6,148 bases of DNA from Acidobacteriaceae bacterium (GCA_003135495.1 PLBX01000165.1:5722-11869); one strand, 5' to 3'; counted from the first letter of the stretch, positions 1-5,405 are shown. Numbers and translations are program-made. The notes: generated by a model from the sequence alone, not told the origin.

Positions 1-704
1 AGGCCGGGCTGGAGGAAGTCCTTCACCACCGCGGCGCCCTTGGCATCGTGATAGGAGACTTGGCTGATGGCTCCGAAGAAGGAGCCGAAACTGAAATGGA
101 AGTGCGCCATGACCAGGATGCTCAGCAGAAGGGTGCCGGCCATGAGCAGGATAGCTTTAACGATCTGCACCCAAGTTGTGGCCAGCATGCCGCCGAAGAC
201 AACGTAGACGATCATCAGAATACCAACGCCAGTTACTGCCTGGTTGTAAGTGACGTGGCCGCCGAGGAGCAATTTTACTAATGCTCCCGCGCCGACCATC
301 TGCGCGATCATGTAAAAGGTACTGACGGTGAGAGTACTAAGCGAGGCCATGGCACGTACGGGGCGCGGCTTAAGGCGGTAGGCAAGAACGTCCGCCATGG
401 TGTACTTACCCGCGTTACGAAGCGGTTCCGCTATCACTAATAGGACGGTCAGGTAAGCCACCAGCCAGCCCACCGAGAACATAAAGCCGTCATAACCCTG
501 AAAGGCGATGATGCCGGCGATCCCTAAGAAGGATGCGGCGCTCATATAGTCGCCAGCCACGGCGATACCGTTCTGCCAGCCTTTAATTTGACGGCTCGCG
601 GCAAAATATGCGGTAGCGCCGGAGGAGCGTTTGGAGGCCCAATAGGTGATGCCAAGAGTGATAGCTATGAACAGCAGAAACATAAACAGCGGAACATTCG
701 CCAT
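1..704 (-). CDS. actP: Cation/acetate symporter ActP (SSS family), N-terminal part, cut by window edge
   Basis: Inner-membrane sodium:solute symporter (SSS family) predicted to import acetate or related short monocarboxylates with a cation. Only the first ~234 residues are present; the E. coli protein has about 549, so the C-terminal half lies beyond position 1. The frame is open from the ATG at 704-702 to the edge. After an N-terminal hydrophobic helix (residues ~5-22) comes the subfamily signature GWQNGIAVAGDYMSAASFLG at residues 42-61, followed by further hydrophobic helices and a GKYTMADVLAYRL stretch typical of ActP. The start is supported by AGGGAGG at 714-720 (minus strand, 9 bases before the ATG), which lies inside the end of the DUF485 gene. 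The DUF485 stop codon is only 2 bases upstream, so the two are co-transcribed and probably translationally coupled. The divergent acyl-CoA synthetase supports acetate as substrate; propionate or a related acid is possible. The truncation is caused by the window, not by mutation. Confidence 0.93.
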   Translation of the reverse strand, partial: MANVPLFMFLLFIAITLGITYWASKRSSGATAYFAASRQIKGWQNGIAVAGDYMSAASFLGIAGIIAFQGYDGFMFSVGWLVAYLTVLLVIAEPLRNAGKYTMADVLAYRLKPRPVRAMASLSTLTVSTFYMIAQMVGAGALVKLLLGGHVTYNQAVTGVGILMIVYVVFGGMLATTWVQIVKAILLMAGTLLLSILVMAHFHFSFGSFFGAISQVSYHDAKGAAVVKDFLQPG

Positions 705-706
705 AA

Positions 707-1075
707 CTACTTGCCTCCCTTAGGGACTTCGGCTTTGTCCACAATATCTTTTGCCAGACGGTCAAAATCGTTGGCAGCTCTTACATAGAGTCCGGCGATG
801 AGCCAGGCGACGAAAAACTGGGACAGCGCGAAAAGGTAAGCAAGGTTTACCACGCCGATAACTCGCGTCGACATAAACCGAGGCGCGTAACCTACAAGGA
901 CTGGCAACGCGAAATAGTAGACGACGAAAAACACAAACGCAGGAATGATGAAGATGCGCTTGGTGGCCATTAGATCCTTAAATGCCTGGCTCTCTGCGAT
1001 CGTATCCCACGTTGTCTGGGACGCTTGGTAGCGCTCTGCGGGGCGCATGTTAGCTTGGGTCACCGCTTCCACCAT
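707..1075 (-). CDS. yjcH: DUF485 (YjcH-like) small inner-membrane protein
   Basis: A 122-residue DUF485 protein, the small membrane partner usually encoded just before ActP-type symporters; its molecular role is not established. The N-terminus is soluble (residues 1-38), with the family's Trp in a TTWDTIAES segment and AFKDLMATKR just before the membrane. Two transmembrane helices follow at about 41-63 and 72-98, the second ending in the conserved GLYVRAANDFDRLA segment. The charged C-terminus ends PKGGK. I chose the ATG at 1075-1073 because GAGAGGAG (1080-1087, minus strand) sits 4 bases upstream. An in-frame ATG at 1111 would add 12 residues, but it has no visible Shine-Dalgarno and the added sequence is not part of the domain. 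It is the first gene of a two-gene operon with the symporter, divergent from the synthetase at 1435. Confidence 0.92.
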   Translation of the reverse strand: MVEAVTQANMRPAERYQASQTTWDTIAESQAFKDLMATKRIFIIPAFVFFVVYYFALPVLVGYAPRFMSTRVIGVVNLAYLFALSQFFVAWLIAGLYVRAANDFDRLAKDIVDKAEVPKGGK

Positions 1076-1079
1076 AAAG

Positions 1080-1087
1080 CTCCTCTC
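1080..1087 (-). promoter_or_regulatory. Shine-Dalgarno that decides the DUF485 start
   Basis: Read on the minus strand this is GAGAGGAG, 4 bases before the ATG at 1075-1073. The longer in-frame start at 1111 is preceded only by AT-rich sequence without a purine-rich motif, so this site favours the shorter 122-residue protein. Confidence 0.7.
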
Positions 1088-1148
1088 TTGCTCGGACTCG
1101 CTATGCAGCATACGTTTCGAACTGAATAACTTAAGACTGGCGGGGGAC

Positions 1149-1179
1149 GTTGTAATCGCATCCCAAAATGCGATGTCAA
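1149..1179 (-). promoter_or_regulatory. Candidate promoter of the DUF485-actP operon, MerR-like long spacer
   Basis: On the minus strand a perfect TTGACA (1179-1174) is followed by a 19-base spacer (1173-1155) and TACAAC (1154-1149), which matches TATAAT at 4 of 6 positions. At the usual 17-base spacing the hexamer would be ATTACA, a poor match. A perfect 20-base dyad fills the spacer. An overlong 19-20 base spacer containing a dyad is the hallmark of promoters controlled by MerR-family activators. A simple repressor operator between -35 and -10 is the alternative. The predicted transcript would start near 1142 with a ~65-base leader before the DUF485 start. Confidence 0.5.
1155..1174. repeat. 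Perfect 7-N6-7 palindrome (ATCGCAT/ATGCGAT), operator candidate
   Basis: ATCGCAT at 1155-1161 and its exact reverse complement ATGCGAT at 1168-1174 are separated by six bases (CCCAAA). The dyad occupies the -35/-10 spacer of the leftward promoter, sharing one base with the TTGACA. That position makes a DNA-binding site more likely than an RNA hairpin, because the dyad lies upstream of the expected transcription start. Confidence 0.55.
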
Positions 1180-1307
1180 TTCAACCCCACCCCGTTGACG
1201 GCAAGGATTGTACTCCCAGGCCCATAACACTACTAACGAAAAGTTAGAAACATTGACTTTCTCGGCATAAACATGGACTTGGACAGGGGCTGAACTTTAT
1301 GTAGATT

Positions 1308-1324
1308 TTGGGCCTTGTGCTGCA
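1308..1324 (+). promoter_or_regulatory. Weak sigma-54-like element upstream of acs
   Basis: TTGG at 1308-1311 and TGCA at 1321-1324 place the invariant GG and GC of a -24/-12 promoter at exactly ten bases apart. The bases between match the consensus (TGGCACG-N4-TTGC) poorly, so this could be chance. It would start transcription about 100 bases before the acs start codon. Confidence 0.2.
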
Positions 1325-1340
1325 TTCCCCATCACCTGCC

Positions 1341-1360
1341 GCAGTGACAGGCATCACTGC
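1341..1360. promoter_or_regulatory. CRP/FNR-like palindrome upstream of acs (GCAGTGA-N6-TCACTGC)
   Basis: A perfect 7-N6-7 dyad with the GTGA-N6-TCAC core typical of CRP/FNR-superfamily sites; the E. coli CRP consensus is TGTGA-N6-TCACA. A third, imperfect half-site TCAC(C)TGC lies just upstream at 1332-1339. The dyad centre is at 1350.5. If CAAAAT at 1380-1385 is the -10, the start would be near 1392 and the dyad centre at -41.5, the class II activator position. Activation of acs by CRP is known in E. coli; applying it here is inference. If transcription starts further upstream, the same bases could form a 7-bp leader hairpin. Confidence 0.5.
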
Positions 1361-1434
1361 CTAAGGTTGGTAGGCGAGGCAAAATCCACGGCGTCCTGCT
1401 ACCATGCTGGGCAGCGTGCTGCTCGGAGGTTCTC

Positions 1435-3402
1435 ATGAGCGCTCTCACCGTTCCGCCACCAGTTCCGAAGCCTGATTCGAAAGATTCCCGTCCAGATTCC
1501 ACTTTTACGGCAAAGCCAGAAAACATCTCTAACTTGCTGGCCCTGGATGAGGAATATGCCGCTCCACTTATTGTGGCTCGCAACACACTGCAGCAGGACT
1601 GGCTGGGCGAGTGTGCACGCGCACGCAAGGATCCTGAAGGTTTCTGGGGGGCATACGCCAATCGTTTTAGCTGGTCGCGTAAGTGGGACAAGGTGCTGGA
1701 GTGGGATGGCATTCACCACCAATGGTTTACGGGCGGCAAGACTAATATCACCATCAATGCCCTGGATCGCCATGCTAATTCCGACCGGTGCAATCGCGCC
1801 GCCTTCATCTGGCTCGGCGAGAACGGCAGCGAGCGCATCGTCACCTATGGACAGCTTTACCGACTGGTATGCCGGTTCGCGAATGGGTTGAAGTCGCTGG
1901 GCGTGGTGAAGGGCGATCGGGTGATCATTTATATGCCGCTCACGATTGAGGGCGTGGTCGCGATGCTGGCCTGTGCCCGCATCGGCGCGATTCATTCGGT
2001 TGTATATGCGGGGCTCGGTCACACCGCGCTGCGTGACCGCATCACTGACGCGCAAGCGAAGGTGGTGATTGCCGGAGATATCGGCTACCGGCGCGGCAAG
2101 ACGGTTGCCCTCAAAGCGATTGTGGATGAGGCGGTCGACAAACTGGAATGCGTTGAGAAGGTGGTGGTGTTTTCGCGCGGCGGCGCCGAGCTTGTTGGAC
2201 CGCGCGAAATTGACTTCAACGATCTGCTTAAGTTCTCTGCTTTTTGTCCCGCCGAAGAAATGGACAGCGAGGACCCGCTGTTTCTGCTCTACACCTCCGG
2301 TTCAACCGGCAAGCCAAAGGGTGTAGTCCACGTGCATGGCGGCTTCATGGTGGGAACGACTTATCATCTGGAGAATTACTACGACGTGGGAGATCGCGAT
2401 ATATTCTGGTGCACTTCGGATATTGGATGGGTTGTGGGACATTCCTACATTACTTATGCGCCGTTGTGCGCGGGTGTAACTACTCTGTTCCGCGAAGGGG
2501 CGATTGATTATCCGAATCCTGGAGTAGCGTGGGAAATAGTTGAGCGTTATGGCGTGACTAAGATGTTCACCGCGCCCACCGCGCTGAGAATGTTCATGCG
2601 TCATGGCGAGAGTTATCCGGCGGCGCATGATTTGACCAGCCTGCGCGTGATTGCTTGCGCGGGAGAGCCACTGAATCCGGAAGCATGGCGTTGGGCACAG
2701 ACTTATCTTGCCGGAGATGGGAAGTGGGGATACGTGATCGACAACTGGTGGCAAACGGAGCTGGGAGGACCAACTCTAGGCACACCGCCGACGATGGCGA
2801 CGCGTCCGGGGAAAGTGGGAGTGGCGATGCCGGGAGCCGAGGCGGATGTGCTGGATGAAAATGGCAACTCGGCGCCGCCAAATGTCGGCGGGCGGCTCGT
2901 ACTTAAGCGTCCGTTTCCGCACATGCTGCGAACGGTGTGGCGCGACCCGGCTCGTTATGAGCGCGACTGGCAGGTTATTCCGGGATGTTATGTGACGGGC
3001 GATGTCGCCATGAGGGATAAGGACGGATACATCGCCGTGCTTGGACGCTACGATGACGTGCTGAATGTTGCCGGGCACCGGATTGGAACGGCTGAGGTGG
3101 AGAGCGCGCTGGTGTCACATCCGGCGGTGGCGGAGGCTGCGGCGATTGGCGTGCCCGATGCGATGAAGGGCGAGACTATAAAAGTATTCGTGCAGGTGCG
3201 AGCTGATCATGTGCCGTCCGAAGCTTTGTCTGCGGCGCTGATTGAACACGTTCGGCGAGAGTTGGGGCCGATCGCGACACCATCGTCGCTGGAATTTGTG
3301 GCGGCTTTGCCGAAGACGCGGTCCGGCAAGATTCTGCGCCGCATTTTAAAGGCGAAAGAGGCCGGGGTGGATGCGGGGGATGTGTCCACCATGGAGAACT
3401 GA
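1435..3402 (+). CDS. acs: ACS-family short-chain acyl-CoA synthetase (acetate--CoA ligase type)
   Basis: A 655-residue cytoplasmic AMP-forming ligase of the ANL superfamily. It activates acetate (or propionate) with ATP to acyl-AMP and then acyl-CoA; full length for the family (~650). Domain order: N-terminal ACS cap (~35-95), AMP-binding core (~100-535), C-terminal domain (~540-640). Visible motifs are the phosphate loop TSGSTGKPKG (287-296), AGEP (409-412) and DNWWQTE (436-442), whose second Trp (W439) aligns with the residue limiting pocket size in Salmonella Acs. TGD (521-523) follows, then GRYDD (537-541) with the hinge Asp, GHRIGTAEVE (547-556), and PKTRSGK (626-632) with the catalytic, acetylatable Lys632. 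The start is fixed by GGAGG at 1425-1429, 5 bases before the ATG. Residues 328-412 (SDIGWVVGHSYI, MFTAPTALR, AGEPL) resemble PrpE as much as Acs, and V334 replaces the acetate-pocket Thr, so the preferred acid is uncertain. Divergence from the ActP-type symporter favours acetate. Confidence 0.92.
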   Translation: MSALTVPPPVPKPDSKDSRPDSTFTAKPENISNLLALDEEYAAPLIVARNTLQQDWLGECARARKDPEGFWGAYANRFSWSRKWDKVLEWDGIHHQWFTGGKTNITINALDRHANSDRCNRAAFIWLGENGSERIVTYGQLYRLVCRFANGLKSLGVVKGDRVIIYMPLTIEGVVAMLACARIGAIHSVVYAGLGHTALRDRITDAQAKVVIAGDIGYRRGKTVALKAIVDEAVDKLECVEKVVVFSRGGAELVGPREIDFNDLLKFSAFCPAEEMDSEDPLFLLYTSGSTGKPKGVVHVHGGFMVGTTYHLENYYDVGDRDIFWCTSDIGWVVGHSYITYAPLCAGVTTLFREGAIDYPNPGVAWEIVERYGVTKMFTAPTALRMFMRHGESYPAAHDLTSLRVIACAGEPLNPEAWRWAQTYLAGDGKWGYVIDNWWQTELGGPTLGTPPTMATRPGKVGVAMPGAEADVLDENGNSAPPNVGGRLVLKRPFPHMLRTVWRDPARYERDWQVIPGCYVTGDVAMRDKDGYIAVLGRYDDVLNVAGHRIGTAEVESALVSHPAVAEAAAIGVPDAMKGETIKVFVQVRADHVPSEALSAALIEHVRRELGPIATPSSLEFVAALPKTRSGKILRRILKAKEAGVDAGDVSTMEN

Positions 3403-3570
3403 CTTCATCGCGACTGCGACTTTTTCACATGTAAGCTTGCATTAGCGTACTATTTCGCAAGTGGCGGATTTCTATCTTTCGCCTGACATGTCGTTGCGCT
3501 CTACTTCTGCGAGTCGCGACAAGAAAATAAAAAAAAACGGAACAGGGGCGTGGATGGCAGTAATCGTTGA
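3403..3570. other. Intergenic stretch downstream of acs, no gene seen
   Basis: No coding sequence is supported here. Just after the acs stop, TCGC-GACT-GCGA followed by CTTTTT (3408-3425) looks like a very short terminator, but a 4-bp stem is too weak to call. An A-rich run (about 3521-3537) precedes the fragment that starts at 3571. Composition is less GC-rich than in acs. Confidence 0.5.
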
Positions 3571-3813
3571 ATGGGAATCTGTAACTCGGAATTTCTTCGT
3601 CTCACGGTTTTATTTTTTCCAGTCTTGATTTTTTCTGGCCTCTTTTGTCATACGTCTTTGGTGGCGGCGCAGGAAGGTCCTTACATTGTGACGTACGACC
3701 ACTATCTGGAAGAGCCCGGGAGTCTGGAAGTGGAATATTTTTCTACCTTCGGCACGCAGCGCCATGGCAACGATTTCGACGCTTGCTCGAGAATGCGAAA
3801 TTTTAGATGGTGA
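3571..3813 (+). pseudogene. Probable 5' remnant of a secreted-protein gene
   Basis: This frame encodes 80 residues with a clear Sec-type signal peptide: a polar start, a hydrophobic core (about residues 9-31) and VAAQ as the likely cleavage site near residue 34. Then comes a well-formed mature start, EGPYIVTYDHYLEEPGSLEV, and an FSTFGTQRHGNDF segment. From memory this resembles the N-terminus of larger secreted or envelope proteins in Acidobacteria. I cannot confirm the family and assign no function. After residue ~70 the sequence loses protein character (ACSRMRNFRW, then stop), and no other frame restores a matching continuation, so I read it as a truncated gene. No good Shine-Dalgarno precedes the ATG; AGGGG lies more than 20 bases upstream. 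A genuine short secreted peptide is the alternative. Confidence 0.45.
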
Positions 3814-3856
3814 GGCGATCCTGGAAGATACTGCTAGAAGATTACTACTAAAGTTG

Positions 3857-3880
3857 CCACGCAGCCCGCGAGCTGCGTGG
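3857..3880. repeat. Perfect 9-bp hairpin (CCACGCAGC / GCTGCGTGG)
   Basis: CCACGCAGC at 3857-3865 pairs with GCTGCGTGG at 3872-3880 across a six-base loop. It lies in the gap where the plus-strand remnant and the minus-strand exported-protein gene converge. Neither side has a proper T-run, so it is at best an unconventional terminator; a REP-like element is the alternative. Confidence 0.5.
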
Positions 3881-3901
3881 GGCGTATTGCTCGTCATATT
3901 C

Positions 3902-3937
3902 CGGCAACTCAAGTCTTGCTGCAACTTGAGCTTGCCG
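3902..3937 (-). terminator. 13-bp hairpin just after the minus-strand exported-protein gene
   Basis: CGGCAACTCAAGT (3902-3914) pairs with 3924-3937 (ACTTGAG, a bulged C at 3931, TTGCCG) across a nine-base loop. In the minus direction it begins 2 bases after the stop codon of the gene ending at 3940, where a transcript 3' end is expected. No U-run follows, so intrinsic termination is doubtful; it may instead protect the 3' end or act together with the hairpin at 3857-3880. Confidence 0.45.
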
Positions 3938-3939
3938 TA

Positions 3940-4512
3940 TTACTGCATGCTCCCGCCCATGGGAACATAACGGAATTTTTTGCCGTCGAAGAATAAAGCC
4001 GAACTCTCTTCCATCTCGCCCGCTTCTTCAACATACACCGCTTCGATATTTTTCTTTTTGAGTCTCATTTTTCTAACCGAGATGGTTCGATACGGCAAAT
4101 TCACGACCACGAACTTCGCCTTCGGAGTTTCTGAACGCCACGCTTTCGGGCCACTACCGTGAATGACCAGCATCACAAGCCCGCGCCGGGCCGGATCAGG
4201 CTCACTGAATGTGGTAGTAATTCTGGGATCGCCATAACCAAAAAAATCGTAGTAAGGATCCACAACCGTGTAGTTGTGTTCCCCCTGGTCAAGCATTGGA
4301 TTCTTGCAGCGGGCTGCAATCACGACGTCTTCGACCCCGTCGCCATCCAAATCGCCGAATACGGCTGGAACCTCGGGGACCAAGGTGAAGTCTTTGCCGA
4401 ACTGCTGGCGAACGAAATCGCTATCCACAATGTGGTTTTCCGATGGAACCTGCGCCAAGGCTGACGCCAGCAACGTAACGCACAAAGCTGGGAGTAGAAA
4501 TGCTTTTCTCAT
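3940..4512 (-). CDS. Exported hypothetical protein with a DLDGDG motif
   Basis: A 190-residue protein I cannot assign to a characterised family. Residues 1-20 are a typical signal peptide (MRK, hydrophobic core, ASALA) with cleavage before Q21, so the ~170-residue mature protein is periplasmic or secreted. FGDLDGDGVEDVVIAA (52-67) is like one calcium-binding blade loop of FG-GAP/VCBS repeats; only one copy is seen, too few for a beta-propeller. Later segments include DPYYDFFGYGDPRITTTF (85-102), VMLVIHGSGPKAW (113-125), a basic RKMRLKKKN (147-155) and a C-terminal VEEAGEMEESSALFFDGKKFRYVP. The start ATG at 4512-4510 has only a distant GAGG about 13 bases upstream, but the signal peptide begins exactly there. 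It is divergent from ispD and not linked to the MEP genes in function. The secondary structure at 3902-3937 follows its stop. Confidence 0.8.
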   Translation of the reverse strand: MRKAFLLPALCVTLLASALAQVPSENHIVDSDFVRQQFGKDFTLVPEVPAVFGDLDGDGVEDVVIAARCKNPMLDQGEHNYTVVDPYYDFFGYGDPRITTTFSEPDPARRGLVMLVIHGSGPKAWRSETPKAKFVVVNLPYRTISVRKMRLKKKNIEAVYVEEAGEMEESSALFFDGKKFRYVPMGGSMQ

Positions 4513-4564
4513 TTATTCACTGTAGCCTCGCGGCGTCACCAAGGGCAGGTAACGAAAGTCATCT

Positions 4565-4596
4565 ATTGGAGGCGGAGCGTATTGGAGGGAGAGCGC
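4565..4596 (+). repeat. 16-bp tandem duplication upstream of ispD
   Basis: ATTGGAGGCGGAGCGT (4565-4580) is followed directly by ATTGGAGGGAGAGCGC (4581-4596), with 13 of 16 bases identical. It lies between the divergent exported-protein gene and ispD. It creates two GGAGG motifs and an in-frame TTG at 4582 that can mislead start prediction for ispD. Confidence 0.6.
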
Positions 4597-4637
4597 GTCC
4601 GGCCAAGTTCGTACGGCGCAACCGCGGCTCGCTGTAC

Positions 4638-4643
4638 TATACT
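4638..4643 (+). promoter_or_regulatory. -10 element (TATACT) of a possibly leaderless ispD promoter
   Basis: TATACT differs from TATAAT at one base and ends 10 bases before the ispD ATG at 4654, so transcription would begin about 4650, within a few bases of the start codon. No Shine-Dalgarno precedes that ATG (the bases are CTAATCGCCCCT), which fits a leaderless mRNA. No good -35 is seen at 16-18 bases spacing. Confidence 0.45.
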
Positions 4644-4653
4644 AATCGCCCCT

Positions 4654-5397
4654 ATGAAGGTTTTTGTGATTGTTCCGGCGGCCGGACTTGGCACGCGTAT
4701 GGCGTCGCCCTCCGCCGCCAAACCCAAGAAGAAAGCGCCGACCAAGCAGTTTAAGGAACTGGGGGGCGTGCCCATTCTCGTCCATACATTGCGCAAATTC
4801 GCCGCCACCCCTGAGGTTTACGAAATTGTCGTTGCCCTGCGGCATGACGAGATCGCCGGGTTTCGCACGCAACTGGAAAGTGAATATCCGGAGATTCTGG
4901 CCAAGCGTCTGCAGTTGGTCGAGGGCGGAGAGCATCGCCAGAATTCGGTCGCGAGTGCATTGGCCCGAGTAGCAGCCGATCCCGAGGACATCGTATTGGT
5001 TCATGATGCGGTTCGTCCGTTTGTGACGCCGGAGATCATCGCTAACGTGATTGAAGCCGCGCACAAGTATGGAGCCGCGATCGCGGGCTGGCCCGCAGTG
5101 GACACGGTGAAACAGGTGGAAAGAACTGCGGAAGGCGCGCTGATCAAGGCAACCATTCCGCGGGCCAGCGTGGTGATGGCGCAGACTCCTCAGGGCTTTC
5201 GCTATTCGATACTAAAAAGGGCGTTTGACGATGCGATTGCGGACGGATTTCTCGGAACCGACGAGGCTTCGCTGATCGAACGCGCGGGACTGCCGGTGAT
5301 GGTGATTATGGGATCGCATCGTAATATAAAAATCACGACTCCGGCGGATATGGAACTGGCGGAGTTCTATTTGAAGAAGTCGGAAAACTTATCTTGA
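4654..5397 (+). CDS. ispD: 2-C-methyl-D-erythritol 4-phosphate cytidylyltransferase (IspD)
   Basis: Third enzyme of the MEP isoprenoid pathway: joins MEP and CTP to give CDP-methylerythritol and pyrophosphate, in the cytoplasm. The 247-residue length is normal to slightly long. Family landmarks: nucleotide-binding PAAGLGTRM (8-16), KQF with Lys31 (like E. coli Lys27), GGEHRQNSV (91-99), the signature VLVHDAVRPF (114-123), DTVK (150-153), IPR with Arg170, QTPQGF (177-182), TDEA (202-205) and NIKIT with Lys226. Between RM and KQF lies an extended ASPSAAKPKKKAPT loop, about nine residues longer than in E. coli and rich in lysine. The ATG at 4654 is chosen because family proteins begin right at the first strand (MKVFVIVPAAG). 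A TTG at 4582 with GGAGG upstream would add 24 unlikely residues. ispF follows almost without a gap, so both are made from one transcript. Confidence 0.96.
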   Translation: MKVFVIVPAAGLGTRMASPSAAKPKKKAPTKQFKELGGVPILVHTLRKFAATPEVYEIVVALRHDEIAGFRTQLESEYPEILAKRLQLVEGGEHRQNSVASALARVAADPEDIVLVHDAVRPFVTPEIIANVIEAAHKYGAAIAGWPAVDTVKQVERTAEGALIKATIPRASVVMAQTPQGFRYSILKRAFDDAIADGFLGTDEASLIERAGLPVMVIMGSHRNIKITTPADMELAEFYLKKSENLS

Positions 5398-5405
5398 AAC
5401 CTGAA

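Larger units (their letters stand above)
1076..1434. other. Divergent regulatory region between the DUF485-actP operon and acs
   Basis: This ~360-base stretch separates two divergent starts and has no convincing gene. It holds a TTGACA promoter facing left with a perfect dyad in its spacer (1149-1179), an unexplained A/T-richer centre around 1225-1310, a GG-N10-GC element at 1308-1324, a perfect GTGA-N6-TCAC palindrome at 1341-1360, and the acs ribosome-binding site GGAGG at 1425-1429. Two separate palindromes, one near each gene, suggest that the two transcription units are controlled by different regulators. That is inference. Confidence 0.75.

Noticed and set aside
48..281. 77-residue plus-strand open frame
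   Set aside because: It lies antisense to the symporter gene, and its composition is that of a shadow frame without a hydrophobic core or motif.
1076..1111. Longer DUF485 start at 1111
   Set aside because: No Shine-Dalgarno there, while a strong one sits 4 bases before the ATG at 1075-1073.
1399..2055. 218-residue open frame on the minus strand overlapping acs
   Set aside because: It is fully antisense to the well-supported synthetase, has no recognisable domain, and such frames are expected opposite GC-rich genes. The same applies to minus-strand frames at 1332-1712, 2302-2754, 2594-2881 and 2776-3078.
3408..3425. Terminator-like TCGC-GACT-GCGA followed by CTTTTT after acs
   Set aside because: The stem is only 4 bp; too weak to call an intrinsic terminator without transcript data.
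3408..3519. TCGCGACT and AGTCGCGA as inverted repeats about 100 bases apart, possible mobile-element ends
   Set aside because: Eight bases at that distance are expected by chance, and no transposase or target duplication is seen.
3764..3970. 68-residue plus-strand frame overlapping the remnant and the hairpins
   Set aside because: It runs through both hairpins and into the antisense end of the exported-protein gene, has no ribosome-binding site and no recognisable domain.
4582..4653. N-terminal extension of IspD from a TTG codon with GGAGG upstream
   Set aside because: IspD proteins begin at the first beta strand (MKVFVIVPAAG), the added 24 residues look non-coding, and the GGAGG comes from the 16-bp tandem repeat.
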